Below the pieces are notes generated by a model. That model made no database searches and had not been told where the DNA came from. It was given only the letters and a program-made list of their open reading frames with translations. From Lutispora thermophila DSM 19022 (GTDB taxonomy: Bacteria; Bacillota; Clostridia; Lutisporales; Lutisporaceae): DNA of 64,000 nucleotides. A program made the position numbers and the translations under genes. Shown in pieces: positions 41,351 through 49,789 of this stretch. Location of the stretch: the NCBI RefSeq assembly GCF_900142105.1, contig NZ_FQZS01000012.1, forward strand, positions 1 to 64,000, in the 5' to 3' direction. The first letter of the stretch is position 1; each line of letters begins with the position of its first letter.

Positions 41351-42637
41351 ATGAATAAAGCAAAACATACCTTTCTTATTGCAGCATGTGTAGCTCTAGC
41401 ATCTCAGTTTAATTTTAAATGTTTCGTTCCAGGTTTTATAATTACACTTTCAGTAATATTACTGCCAATTTTTTTATATAATTATGTGGAGCTTAATCCC
41501 ATAGTAGTCTGCTTTACAACAGGTATAGTATCACCCCTTTTCAGGGGAATTATTGAATATTTGGAGATAAAAGATGCTGTAACTACGTGGGTTATGGTAG
41601 CTCCAGATGTTTTTTTCTATTTTTCCTATGGCATCTTTTACTATTTTTTATATTACAAGGAAGTAAAAGAAGATCTGACAAGATTCTTTACAACTGCCTT
41701 CTTTTGCGATTTTTTATCTAATATAGTCGAGATGAGCATCAGGATAAATATAAGTAGCATGAGTTTTGAAATAATAAGGAATTTGATGGCAATAGCTTTA
41801 GTTAGAGCTTTCATTTCAGTAGGGGTTGTAATATCCATAAAGCACTATAGGGCATTTCTTGACAGGGTAGAGCATGAAGAGAGATACAGAAGACTGGTTT
41901 TACTCACATCCAGCTTTAAAAGCGAAATTTATTTCATGAGCAAGAACATAAAAGAAATAGAAGATGTTATGAAAAAATCTTACTATGCATATAAACTAAT
42001 ATCTGAAAATGATTATCCGGAAGAGTTGAAGCATTTGGCATTGGATATATCAAAGGATGTCCATGAAATCAAGAAAGGATATCTGAGGATAATTAGCGGT
42101 TTGGAAGAGATATCAAAGGATAAAACAGATGAAACAAGCATGAGTATCAGAGATATAATAAGGATTTTGGAAATAGACACAAAGGATTTTATTAGGTTAA
42201 ACAAATTAGATATTCAAATATATTTCAATACAAAGGTTGATTTTTATGTAGAAGAGCATTACTATCTCATGTCTATACTGAAAAATCTGATAAATAATTC
42301 TATAGAAGCTTTAGAAAGAAGAGAAAGGGGTTTTATAAAGCTTAATGTATGTGAGAGTGGAGAAGATTACATTTTTATAGTTTCAGATAATGGTGAAGGG
42401 ATTAAGCCAGGGAACATTGATTATATTTTTAATCCTGGTTTTTCTACAAAGTTTGATGAAAGTACTGGGAATATCGGAAGAGGCTTAGGTCTTGCATTGG
42501 TAAAGGATTTAACAAACAGTATTTTTTATGGAAGTATAACCGTTCAATCCGAAGTCGATAAAGGGACAAGCTTTACCATAACTATTCCAAAAAATGTGTT
42601 TAGGGGAGAGAATGATGAAGTATTATATTGTGGATGA
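41351..42637 (+). CDS. Membrane sensor histidine kinase, GlnK/YcbA-like
   Basis: A kinase of 428 residues with six or so N-terminal hydrophobic segments (about 5-180), a linker helix, a dimerisation helix with DVHEIKKGYLRIISGLEE (candidate phospho-acceptor His near 237), and an ATPase domain. The N box is ILKNLINNSIEALERR, the G1 box SDNGEGI and the G2 box GRGLGLALVKDL. The following response regulator has a YcbB-type output domain, so the pair is related to the B. subtilis GlnK-GlnL glutamine system. The signal is probably an amino acid. The liv importer directly downstream is the likely target. Confidence 0.85.
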   Translation: MNKAKHTFLIAACVALASQFNFKCFVPGFIITLSVILLPIFLYNYVELNPIVVCFTTGIVSPLFRGIIEYLEIKDAVTTWVMVAPDVFFYFSYGIFYYFLYYKEVKEDLTRFFTTAFFCDFLSNIVEMSIRINISSMSFEIIRNLMAIALVRAFISVGVVISIKHYRAFLDRVEHEERYRRLVLLTSSFKSEIYFMSKNIKEIEDVMKKSYYAYKLISENDYPEELKHLALDISKDVHEIKKGYLRIISGLEEISKDKTDETSMSIRDIIRILEIDTKDFIRLNKLDIQIYFNTKVDFYVEEHYYLMSILKNLINNSIEALERRERGFIKLNVCESGEDYIFIVSDNGEGIKPGNIDYIFNPGFSTKFDESTGNIGRGLGLALVKDLTNSIFYGSITVQSEVDKGTSFTITIPKNVFRGENDEVLYCG

Positions 42638-43454
42638 TGATATAAACATTGTAAAAATTCTCAGTAATATTATAGAAGATAATAACCTGGGTGATGTAGT
42701 GGGATACAGTTATGATGGAGAAACGGCATATAAGGAGATTCTTGCTACTAATCCCGATATTGTTTTGGTAGATCTTCTGATGCCTAAGCTGGATGGCAAT
42801 ACTTTAGTTAGAGAGGTAAAACAACTGAGAACCAGTATTAATTTTGTAATGGTTTCTCAAGTTTCAGATAGTCAGCTTATAACTGAATCTTATAAGTCAG
42901 GTATTGAGTTCTTTATAAGTAAGCCATTGAATAAAATTGAAGTAGAAAAAGTAGTCAACAAGGTTGCAGAAAAAATCAAACTGGAGGAAATGCTGAACAA
43001 TATACGAAAAGTGTTCAGCAATGTGGATAGAAGGTTGGAGAATATAGATAAGCGGGATAGAACAAAGGAAATAAGATATATCCTCAGTATGCTGGGTATG
43101 CTGGGGGAAAAAGGGACAAATGACATAATAAACACATGCACATATCTGATCAATATGAAGAAATCTTTTAATGAATGCTCAATGGATGAAATATGCAAAT
43201 ATTTGAAAGAAAACTCGAAAACTGTTAGGCAAAGAATGAGACGAGCAATGAAAGAAGGTTTAAAAAATCTTGCTAATACGGGCCTTGAAGATTATGGAAA
43301 TGAATACTTCCAAAGATATGCCAATATGCTTTTTGATTTTGAAAGTGTCAAGGCTGAAATGGACTTTATACGAGGGAAGAGAAATAATGGCGGAAAAGTT
43401 AATATGGGGAAGTTTTTTGAAGGTTTGATTTTGTTGTCTGAAAAAGAATATTAA
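42615..43454 (+). CDS. Response regulator with YcbB/GlnL-type output domain
   Basis: A protein of 279 residues. The receiver domain is about 1-118, with DDD near residue 8, the phospho-acceptor Asp in VLVDLLMPKLDG (near 53) and Lys in FISKPLN (near 103). The C-terminal part (about 150-279) matches the YcbB/GlnL DNA-binding domain (YILSMLGMLGEKGTNDIINT; KTVRQRMRRAMKEGLKNLAN). The ATG at 42615 is preferred over 42612 for ribosome-site spacing, and it overlaps the kinase gene by 23 bp. A row of phased TTTTGA-like repeats begins 7 bp after its stop, in the liv promoter. Confidence 0.87.
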   Translation: MKYYIVDDDINIVKILSNIIEDNNLGDVVGYSYDGETAYKEILATNPDIVLVDLLMPKLDGNTLVREVKQLRTSINFVMVSQVSDSQLITESYKSGIEFFISKPLNKIEVEKVVNKVAEKIKLEEMLNNIRKVFSNVDRRLENIDKRDRTKEIRYILSMLGMLGEKGTNDIINTCTYLINMKKSFNECSMDEICKYLKENSKTVRQRMRRAMKEGLKNLANTGLEDYGNEYFQRYANMLFDFESVKAEMDFIRGKRNNGGKVNMGKFFEGLILLSEKEY

Positions 43455-43460
43455 ATATTT

Positions 43461-43513
43461 TTTTGAAGCATTATGAGTTTTTTTGAAGTTTTTTGAATAT
43501 TCCATCATATAAT
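43461..43513 (+). promoter_or_regulatory. liv control region: four 10-bp-phased repeats plus -10
   Basis: TTTTGA at 43461, TTATGA at 43471, TTTTGA at 43481 and TTTTGA at 43491 repeat at exact 10-bp steps, hence on one DNA face. They end against a TATAAT at 43508-43513 with no good -35, a layout typical of an activator site. The spacing TTTTGA-N4-TTTTGA is like the TTTTGT-N4-TTTTGT direct repeat reported for B. subtilis GlnL, the closest known relative of the regulator encoded just upstream. Confidence 0.65.
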
Positions 43514-43541
43514 TTATAAAAGCCATCTGGCTTCATAAATT
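43510..43541 (+). other. Hairpin in the livJ leader
   Basis: AATTTAT-N2-AAGCCA / TGGCTT-N1-ATAAATT forms a stem just before the livJ ribosome site GGGAGGG. It could protect the mRNA or affect translation; role unknown. Confidence 0.45.
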
Positions 43542-43556
43542 AAGGGAGGGATATTG

Positions 43557-44759
43557 ATGTTCAAAAAAACTCTTGCATTATTATTGGTTAGTTTGATGAT
43601 TGTTACATTGGCTTTATCAGGATGTTCAAAACCAGCTACAGAGACAGGTTCTCAGGCAGGAGGAGCAGATGCCTCAGCAGGAGATGTTATCAAAGTAGGT
43701 TGGATGGGATCATTGACAGGAGACCAGGCAGTTTGGGGACAGTGCGAGTTAGATACCATAAAGATGCTCTTTGAAGAGATCAATGCAAAAGGTGGAGTTT
43801 TGGGCGGCAAAAAACTCGAAGTAATAGGTTATGATACTAAAGGTGATCCACAGGAAGCAGTTAACGTTGCCAAAAGACTTACAGGACAGGACAAGGTTGT
43901 TGCTATCCTAGGACCTAATGCCAGTGGCAGTGCTATACCAATAGCTCCTGTTTTGGAAGAGGCAAAGGTGCCTGATATTGCAACAGTTGCTACAAATCCA
44001 AAGGTTACTGTATTGGATGGCAAGGTAAAACCCTATAACTTCAGAGTATGCTTCATTGATCCATACCAGGGAGCCGTTGCTGCAGGATATGGTTATGATG
44101 TGCTCGGTTTTAGAAAAGCTGCAATTTTATATGATGTGGCCGATGATTATTCTCAAGGGCTAACTGAATTCTTTGAAGAGTTCTTTACAACTAAAGGTGG
44201 AACTATAGTTGCCAAAGAAGCATTCAAATTCGGTGATGTTGATTTCAGACCTCAGCTAAGCAAAATAAAAGATGCAAATCCAGAAGTGCTGTTCCTCCCT
44301 GTATTCTTTAAAGAAGCAGCACTTATAGCAAATCAGGCGAGAGAACTTGGCATAACAGCACCCCTTATGGGTGGAGACGGTTTACCTTCTGAACAACTAT
44401 TTACAATGGCTAAGGATGCAGTACAGGGTACTTATATAGTAAACCATGTAGATTATGATGATCCAGAGGTTCAAGATCTAAAGAGCAGATATAAAAATAA
44501 ATATGGAAAAGAGTTAGAGCTAAATGGATACTTGGCTCATGATGCAGTTGTTTTATTGGTAGATGCTATAGAAAGGGCTGGATCAGCCGATTCTGTAAAG
44601 ATAACCGAAGCTCTTGAAACTGCAGATGTAAAAGGTGTTACAGGCAGGATAAAGATAGGAAAAGACACGCATAATCCAGAAGGAAAGGAAGCAGCAATAG
44701 TTAAGATAGAAGGGGACAAGTACGTATTCCAGCAGAAATACTCTGCTAAACTTGACTAG
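43557..44759 (+). CDS. livJ: Branched-chain/other amino acid ABC binding lipoprotein
   Basis: A lipid-anchored extracellular binding protein of 400 residues in the Leu/Ile/Val-binding family (Peripla_BP_6). The lipobox is ALSGC near residue 22, and the mature part starts VIKVGWMGSLTGDQAVWGQC. GYDTKGDPQEAVNVAKRL and PNASGSAIPIAPVLEEAKVP are family-typical. The ATG at 43557 has better spacing from GGGAGGG than the TTG at 43554. A terminator hairpin separates it from livH. The exact amino acid carried is not evident. Confidence 0.9.
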   Translation: MFKKTLALLLVSLMIVTLALSGCSKPATETGSQAGGADASAGDVIKVGWMGSLTGDQAVWGQCELDTIKMLFEEINAKGGVLGGKKLEVIGYDTKGDPQEAVNVAKRLTGQDKVVAILGPNASGSAIPIAPVLEEAKVPDIATVATNPKVTVLDGKVKPYNFRVCFIDPYQGAVAAGYGYDVLGFRKAAILYDVADDYSQGLTEFFEEFFTTKGGTIVAKEAFKFGDVDFRPQLSKIKDANPEVLFLPVFFKEAALIANQARELGITAPLMGGDGLPSEQLFTMAKDAVQGTYIVNHVDYDDPEVQDLKSRYKNKYGKELELNGYLAHDAVVLLVDAIERAGSADSVKITEALETADVKGVTGRIKIGKDTHNPEGKEAAIVKIEGDKYVFQQKYSAKLD

Positions 44760-44773
44760 AATTAAATTTGCAG

Positions 44774-44814
44774 TTTGCATAAAAGGGGATTATATCTCCT
44801 TTTATGCAAATTTG
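44774..44814 (+). terminator. Terminator-like hairpin between livJ and livH
   Basis: TTTGCATAAAAGGGGAT / ATCTCCTTTTATGCAAA, a 17-bp stem with one mismatch and a short T run. Confidence 0.82.
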
Positions 44815-44833
44815 AATAGTAAGGGGTGAAGAA

Positions 44834-45712
44834 ATGTCACAGTTATTACAGCAATTAATCAATGGTCTCTCTATAGGTAGCGTTTATGCACTTATGGCAG
44901 TTGGTTATTCTCTGGTTTATAGCATTATGAACTTCAGTAACTTTGCTCATGGTGGCGTTATAATGCTGGGAGCTTATTTTGGTTATTATTATTTGACCTC
45001 AGTAGGTTTACCATTCCCTATAGCATTCATTGCATCAGCTTTGACTACCTGTGTGCTTGCAGTGATCATAGAAAGAGGAGCATATAAACCCTTAAGAGAG
45101 AGAAAGGCTCCGTTTTTATATTTCATCATTTCTGCCATGGGTACCTCCATATTTTTAGAGAACATAGTAATAGCTACTATTGGTCCTACCTTTAGAACCT
45201 ATCCTGAGGTATTATCCAGGACTCCTATACAACTGGGGAGTGTTTCTATAGGAAGATTGGACTTGGCTATGTTCATCATTTCTGCCATATGTTTAGCATT
45301 GTTGGTATTTTTCATTGATCATACTAAGATGGGTAAAGCTATACAAGCAACAGCCTATAATATAAAAGCCAGTGCATTGATGGGCATTAATACGGATTTA
45401 GTAATAATAGTTGTATTTGCTCTTGGAGGATTTTTTGCAGGAATAGCAGGAGTTTTATTCGGAATGAAATATACTGTTTATCCTCAGATTGGAGTAATAA
45501 CCAATAAATCTTTTATAGCAGCAGTATTCGGAGGTTTAGGAAGCTTACCGGGTGCTGTTATAGGCTCAATTTTGCTGGGTGTAATAGAGACCATAACATC
45601 AGGATATCTTTCCTCCCAGTATAGAGATTTAATTGCCTTTGTTCTTCTCATCGCTGTCCTAGTCTTCAGACCTAGAGGATTGATGGGCAAGGTAACAGAG
45701 GATAAGGCATAG
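44834..45712 (+). CDS. livH: Amino acid ABC transporter permease
   Basis: A membrane permease of 292 residues in the LivH family. Start LLQQLINGLSIGSVYALMAV, then the typical NFSNFAHGGVIMLGAYFGYY and the C-terminal FGGLGSLPGAVIGSILLGVI. It forms the translocation pore with LivM. Ribosome site AAGGGGTG. LivM follows after 15 bp. Confidence 0.93.
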   Translation: MSQLLQQLINGLSIGSVYALMAVGYSLVYSIMNFSNFAHGGVIMLGAYFGYYYLTSVGLPFPIAFIASALTTCVLAVIIERGAYKPLRERKAPFLYFIISAMGTSIFLENIVIATIGPTFRTYPEVLSRTPIQLGSVSIGRLDLAMFIISAICLALLVFFIDHTKMGKAIQATAYNIKASALMGINTDLVIIVVFALGGFFAGIAGVLFGMKYTVYPQIGVITNKSFIAAVFGGLGSLPGAVIGSILLGVIETITSGYLSSQYRDLIAFVLLIAVLVFRPRGLMGKVTEDKA

Positions 45713-45727
45713 AAGGGAGGCGGAATC

Positions 45728-46630
45728 ATGGATCTGAACTATATTACGGGTATATTGACTCTTGCGGGAATAAACCTGATGGCGGTACTGGGGTTATCGC
45801 TTTTAACAGGGTTTACAGGAATGTTTTCCTTTGGGCATGCAGGATTCATGGCCATAGGTGGTTATACATCAGCTATGATGACAGTCAAATTTGGCTTGCC
45901 TTTTATACCTGCCCTTCTCATAGGAGGATTGGTAGCAGCCTTGGTAAGCTCTGTTATAGGAAAACTCACTTTAAACCTGAAGGGAGATTATTTCTGTATA
46001 GCTACACTGGGATTCGGAGAGGCTATCAGATTGATTTTAGATAATGTCCAGTACTTTGGAGGGGCCAGAGGTTGGCCCGGAATACCGCATCATACCAATT
46101 TGCTTAATGTAGTCATTATTAATATAGTGGCAATCTTTATTCTGGCCAACATAGTAAGATCAAAGCATGGAAGAAACATGATTGCTGTAAGAGAAGAAGA
46201 ACTTGCTTCTCAAATAGTAGGTATAAATGTATTTAGATATAAGCTTATTTCTTTGATGATAAGCGCTGCATATGCCGGTATTGCAGGAGGTCTTATGGCC
46301 CATTACATGACCTTCCTTCAGCCGAAGATGTTCAGTTTGACTAAGTCTACAGAGTTGACAATAATAGTAATTTTTGGAGGCTTAGGCAGTATATCCGGCA
46401 GCGTCCTTGGAGCGTTGGTGCTGACGTCATTGCCTGAAATATTGAGGGCTTTTTCCAATTGGCGTTTAGTAATTTATGGATTAGCTGTTGTCATAATAAT
46501 GATAACCAGACCTAGTGGATTGATGGGTGGATATGAATTAACTCCTTCAAGCATGAAGACGCTTTATACGAGGATGAAGAATAAGAATAAAGGCCTTCCA
46601 AACCAAATGGAAGGAGGAAAGACCATATGA
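45728..46630 (+). CDS. livM: Amino acid ABC transporter permease
   Basis: A membrane permease of 300 residues in the LivM family. It shows [40 protein letters not shown] and [20 protein letters not shown]. It overlaps livG by 4 bp. Confidence 0.93.
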   Translation: MDLNYITGILTLAGINLMAVLGLSLLTGFTGMFSFGHAGFMAIGGYTSAMMTVKFGLPFIPALLIGGLVAALVSSVIGKLTLNLKGDYFCIATLGFGEAIRLILDNVQYFGGARGWPGIPHHTNLLNVVIINIVAIFILANIVRSKHGRNMIAVREEELASQIVGINVFRYKLISLMISAAYAGIAGGLMAHYMTFLQPKMFSLTKSTELTIIVIFGGLGSISGSVLGALVLTSLPEILRAFSNWRLVIYGLAVVIIMITRPSGLMGGYELTPSSMKTLYTRMKNKNKGLPNQMEGGKTI

Positions 46631-47391
46631 ACATTCTTGAATTGAAAAATCTCACAAAAACCTTTGGCGGTCTTACTGCTGTCGGCAATGTGGACTTTGA
46701 AGTACCAAATGATGGTATAAGCGGGTTGATAGGACCAAACGGAGCAGGAAAGACAACCATATTCAATCTTATAACAGGAGTCTACAAGGTTACTGATGGA
46801 AGAATAATATTCAAAGGCAAAGATATAACCAATATGGATCCATATAAGATCGCAGGAAGCGGCATTACAAGAACTTTTCAGAACATAAGGCTTTTTAAGA
46901 AGCTGACGGTGTATGAAAATGTCTTGACTGCCTGCCACGCCAATGCCAATTATGGCCTTTTTGAAGCCGTGGTGAGGACACCAAAATGCAGGAAACAGGA
47001 AAAAGAACTGGAAGAAAAGGCCAATGATCTTCTTGATATTATGGGGCTTTATGATAGAAGAGACCTTATCGCAAACAATCTTCCCTATGGACTCCAAAGA
47101 AGATTGGAAATTGCGAGAGCATTGGCATTAAATCCTGAATTGCTGCTCCTTGATGAGCCTGCGGCAGGCATGAATCCAGATGAAACAGTTCAGTTGATGA
47201 CTCTCATCGCAGACATACGATCTAAGTTTAATTTAAGTGTTCTTATAATTGATCATCATATGGATTTGATAATGGGAATATGTGAAAAGATAATGGTACT
47301 TAATTTCGGTTGCAAGCTTGCTGAAGGGACCCCTCAGGAAATTCAGAACAATCCTAAGGTTATTGAAGCATATCTAGGAGTGGAGGGGTAG
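46627..47391 (+). CDS. livG: Amino acid ABC transporter ATPase
   Basis: An ATPase of 254 residues. It has Walker [10 protein letters not shown], the LivG-type Q-loop [20 protein letters not shown], Walker [14 protein letters not shown] and switch His in [12 protein letters not shown]. The signature reads [15 protein letters not shown], as usual for LivG. Last 40 residues end [14 protein letters not shown]. Confidence 0.93.
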   Translation: MNILELKNLTKTFGGLTAVGNVDFEVPNDGISGLIGPNGAGKTTIFNLITGVYKVTDGRIIFKGKDITNMDPYKIAGSGITRTFQNIRLFKKLTVYENVLTACHANANYGLFEAVVRTPKCRKQEKELEEKANDLLDIMGLYDRRDLIANNLPYGLQRRLEIARALALNPELLLLDEPAAGMNPDETVQLMTLIADIRSKFNLSVLIIDHHMDLIMGICEKIMVLNFGCKLAEGTPQEIQNNPKVIEAYLGVEG

Positions 47392-47394
47392 AGT

Positions 47395-48102
47395 ATGTTG
47401 AATGTTGAAAAATTAAACGTATATTATGGTGGAATTCACGCATTAAAAGGAGTCAGCTTGAATATAAACAAGGGTGAAATTGTAACTATAATAGGCTCTA
47501 ATGGAGCGGGCAAGTCAACTTTATTAAATGCTATATCAGGATTTTTGAAGTATAAAGAAGGGTCAATAAGTTACAAAGGAGAAAAGCTGCCCATAAACCC
47601 TAATAAGGTTGTTAAGATGGGAATTTGTCATGTTCCTGAAGGAAGATTGGTATTTGCGAATCTCACTGTTGAAGACAATCTCATGCTGGGAGCTTATCTG
47701 AGAAAGGATGCCAAAAAGATCAAGGAAGATTTAGAGAAGGTATATACTCTTTTCCCAAGGTTAAAGGAAAGACAAAAGCAAATGGCAGGTACCCTAAGCG
47801 GAGGAGAGCAACAGATGCTGGCTATGGGCAGAGGATTGATGAGTGATCCTGAAATTATGCTATTGGATGAACCTTCATTAGGTCTTGCACCACTATTGGT
47901 TCAAACAGTATTTGATATTATACTGGATATAAGAAAAATGGACAAAACCATATTATTGGTAGAGCAAAACGCATACAAGGCATTGTCTATTGCTGATAGA
48001 GCTTATGTGCTTGAACAAGGAAGAATCAAAATGGAAGGATCGGCTAAAGAAATTGCTGAGAATCCTGTGATAAAAGAAGCATATTTAGGTGCCAAAATAT
48101 AG
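47395..48102 (+). CDS. livF: Amino acid ABC transporter ATPase
   Basis: An ATPase of 235 residues. It has Walker A GSNGAGKST, CHVPEGRLVFANLTVEDNL, signature LSGGEQQMLAMGRGL, Walker B IMLLDEPSLGLAP and LLVEQNAYKAL. It starts 3 bp after livG and closes the operon at a hairpin shared with the convergent HD gene. Confidence 0.93.
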   Translation: MLNVEKLNVYYGGIHALKGVSLNINKGEIVTIIGSNGAGKSTLLNAISGFLKYKEGSISYKGEKLPINPNKVVKMGICHVPEGRLVFANLTVEDNLMLGAYLRKDAKKIKEDLEKVYTLFPRLKERQKQMAGTLSGGEQQMLAMGRGLMSDPEIMLLDEPSLGLAPLLVQTVFDIILDIRKMDKTILLVEQNAYKALSIADRAYVLEQGRIKMEGSAKEIAENPVIKEAYLGAKI

Positions 48103-48136
48103 AACATAGAGGGATGAATTCTATCCCTCCATGTTA
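48102..48136. terminator. Hairpin between livF and the HD gene
   Basis: AACAT-N1-GAGGGAT / ATCCCTC-N1-ATGTT spans the ends of two convergent genes. It has no long T run, so termination strength is uncertain. Confidence 0.55.
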
Positions 48137-48708
48137 CCTTTAAGCCCTATTTCATCAGCTACCTTTCTCATGCCTTTGATGGTTTCATCTATTATGTAAT
48201 TAATGTCCATACCTAGCATTTCTACACCTTTTTCAATTATTGATCTGTCAACACCTGCAGCAAAGCCTTTCTGACCCCATTTCTTTTTTACAGATTTTAC
48301 TTCAAGATCCAGTATGCTTTTGCTTGGTCGCAAAAGTGCTGTTGCAGTGATGAGACCTGTCAATTCATCAGTTGCATAAAGAATTTTTTCCATTTGGTGG
48401 ATAGGTTCAACATCTGTGCATATTCCCCAGCCGTGGCTGACTATAGCATGTATGTAATCTTCAGGATAGCCTTCCTCCTCAAGTATTTCCCTGACTTTAG
48501 AACAGTGTTGTTCAGGGTACATCTCATAGTCCAAATCGTGAAGTAAACCTATGATAGCCCATTTTTCCTTATCTGGTTCATCTAATAATTCCGCAAAATG
48601 CTTCATTACCGCTTCTACAGCTAGTGCGTGTTTAACTAAGCTTTCGCTTTTGTTATATTTTTTTAGGAGCTCGAAGGCTTCAGCTCTTGTAGGTTTATCT
48701 TTATTCAT
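48121..48708 (-). CDS. HD-domain predicted hydrolase
   Basis: A soluble protein of 195 residues with an HD/HDIG-type metal-dependent phosphohydrolase domain. The ligands are seen in VKHALAVEAVM (His), IIGLLHDLDYEMYPEQHCSK (HD pair) and IHAIVSHGWG (His). This short family of clostridial HD proteins has no proven substrate. The start ATG has GAAGG upstream. Single gene, convergent with livF. Confidence 0.82.
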   Translation of the reverse strand: MNKDKPTRAEAFELLKKYNKSESLVKHALAVEAVMKHFAELLDEPDKEKWAIIGLLHDLDYEMYPEQHCSKVREILEEEGYPEDYIHAIVSHGWGICTDVEPIHQMEKILYATDELTGLITATALLRPSKSILDLEVKSVKKKWGQKGFAAGVDRSIIEKGVEMLGMDINYIIDETIKGMRKVADEIGLKGNMEG

Positions 48709-48882
48709 TTTTTAACCTTCTTTCCTAATTTTATTATAGTTATTATTAAGAATAGTAAACTCAAATGCAAATTTTGTCAACATGGAAAATATCCAAATCA
48801 TACAACACAAAAACATATATAAAAATGCTAATAATATAATTGTCATGAAATATGACAATTATGTTTGGAAAGGAGAGATAAA

Positions 48883-49308
48883 ATGGGAAAAAACAGAAAA
48901 CTCATTAATCTCATGACAACTGTTCTGATACTTTCCTTCATATTTTCCATTGGCTCTGTGAATTTAGCTGAAGCACCAAGTGAAGATAAGAAGCCATTCC
49001 CAAAGGAAGAAAGGATTACTAAGTCATTAGAGCAATTGGTTGAAAAAGGTGTACTCAAACCTGAAGATGTGGAAAAGATAAATAATTATTTGAAGATTGA
49101 AAGAGAAGAAAAGAGAAAAATGTTTGAACAGATGAAAAACATGACTGAAGAACAAAGAAAGGAGTTCATAAGAAATTATAGAAAGGACAAAGTAGATTTG
49201 TGGGAAAAGATGGTTGATGATAAGATAATCACAAAAGAACAAGCAGATGAAATCAGAAAATTACTTCCTCATCATAGACATGAAGGCTGTAAGAGAAAAC
49301 AACAATAA
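48883..49308 (+). CDS. Secreted DUF2680-like protein
   Basis: An exported protein of 141 residues. The signal peptide is about 1-31 (cleavage near NLAEA). The mature part is highly charged and helical, and has two copies of a short pattern, LVEKGVLKPEDVEKINNYLK and MVDDKIITKEQADEIRKLLP, typical of DUF2680 proteins. The tail PHHRHEGCKRKQQ holds a His/Cys cluster that might bind metal. Function unknown. It lies upstream of, but separate from, the his operon. Confidence 0.75.
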   Translation: MGKNRKLINLMTTVLILSFIFSIGSVNLAEAPSEDKKPFPKEERITKSLEQLVEKGVLKPEDVEKINNYLKIEREEKRKMFEQMKNMTEEQRKEFIRNYRKDKVDLWEKMVDDKIITKEQADEIRKLLPHHRHEGCKRKQQ

Positions 49309-49312
49309 ATTT

Positions 49313-49338
49313 AGCCGGGGATAAGCCCCGGTATTTTA
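49313..49338 (+). terminator. Hairpin after the DUF2680-like gene
   Basis: GC-rich stem CCGGGG / CCCCGG with ATTTTAATT after it. Confidence 0.65.
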
Positions 49339-49365
49339 ATTGATATAAATAATTATGCAAAAATA

Positions 49366-49404
49366 TTGCAATAATACAATTGTAGTAGTATACTATACTA
49401 CAAT
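49366..49404 (+). promoter_or_regulatory. his operon promoter with overlapping palindrome
   Basis: TTGCAA (49366-49371), a 17-bp spacer and TATACT (49389-49394). A palindrome with perfect 9-bp arms, ATTGTAGTA (49379-49387) and TACTACAAT (49396-49404), covers the -10. A repressor binding here would block the promoter. Confidence 0.7.
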
Positions 49405-49456
49405 AGCATACTAAGTATAATAATTATGGATTTTAGTTACAGAAAGGAAGTCAACT

Positions 49457-49537
49457 ATGTTTACTGTATTTATATTGAATTCTAATAAGAAGCATCATCA
49501 CCATCATAGTGACAGGGTTTGTATTCTAGGCATATAA
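49457..49537 (+). CDS. hisL: Histidine operon leader peptide
   Basis: A 26-codon ORF, MFTVFILNSNKK followed by five His and SDRVCILGI, with AGAAAGGAAG upstream. The five consecutive His codons (49493-49507) sit in front of overlapping RNA hairpins and a terminator at 49611-49649. This is the classic arrangement in which ribosome stalling on scarce histidyl-tRNA allows read-through into the his genes. It is too short for usual gene callers. Confidence 0.9.
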   Translation: MFTVFILNSNKKHHHHHSDRVCILGI

Positions 49538-49542
49538 TTATG

Positions 49543-49649
49543 CATAGGTACAATCCCTGATTCTGTTTTGAATTTTGGGGTTGTACCTATGATGGTTAAG
49601 ATATAAAAAAAAGAAGCCATATAGGTATACCTATATGGCTTCTTTTTTT
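49543..49649 (+). promoter_or_regulatory. his transcription attenuator
   Basis: First hairpin: CATAGGTACAA (49543-49553) with TTGTACCTATG (49581-49591). Alternative pairing: TACCTATGATGG (49584-49595) with CCATATAGGTA (49617-49627), which would destroy the terminator. Terminator: AAGAAGCCATATAGGTA (49611-49627) with TACCTATATGGCTTCTT (49628-49644) and a T run. The mutually exclusive pairs match a leader-peptide attenuation switch. Confidence 0.82.
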
Positions 49650-49660
49650 AAAAAACCATA

Positions 49661-49701
49661 GGAAAGTATAATTATACCTTAATATAGACTTTTTGTAATG
49701 G
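49661..49701. repeat. Dispersed intergenic repeat, copy 3
   Basis: GGAAAGTATAATTATACC (49661-49678) followed by TTAATATAGACTTTTTGTAA. It is related to 20758-20799 and 31065-31160. It lies between the his attenuator and hisZ. Confidence 0.55.
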
Positions 49702-49789
49702 GTTTCAAGAAAGGCTTCCTTGTTATTAATATATTTTAAATAGAAGCCTTTCTTATGCAGCAATTAATGGCAGGAGGCAGGAAAAGTAA

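Noticed and set aside
49493-49507. Five His codons as a cloning tag or vector sequence
   Set aside because: The codons lie inside a leader ORF followed by a terminator and the his operon, which fully explains them.
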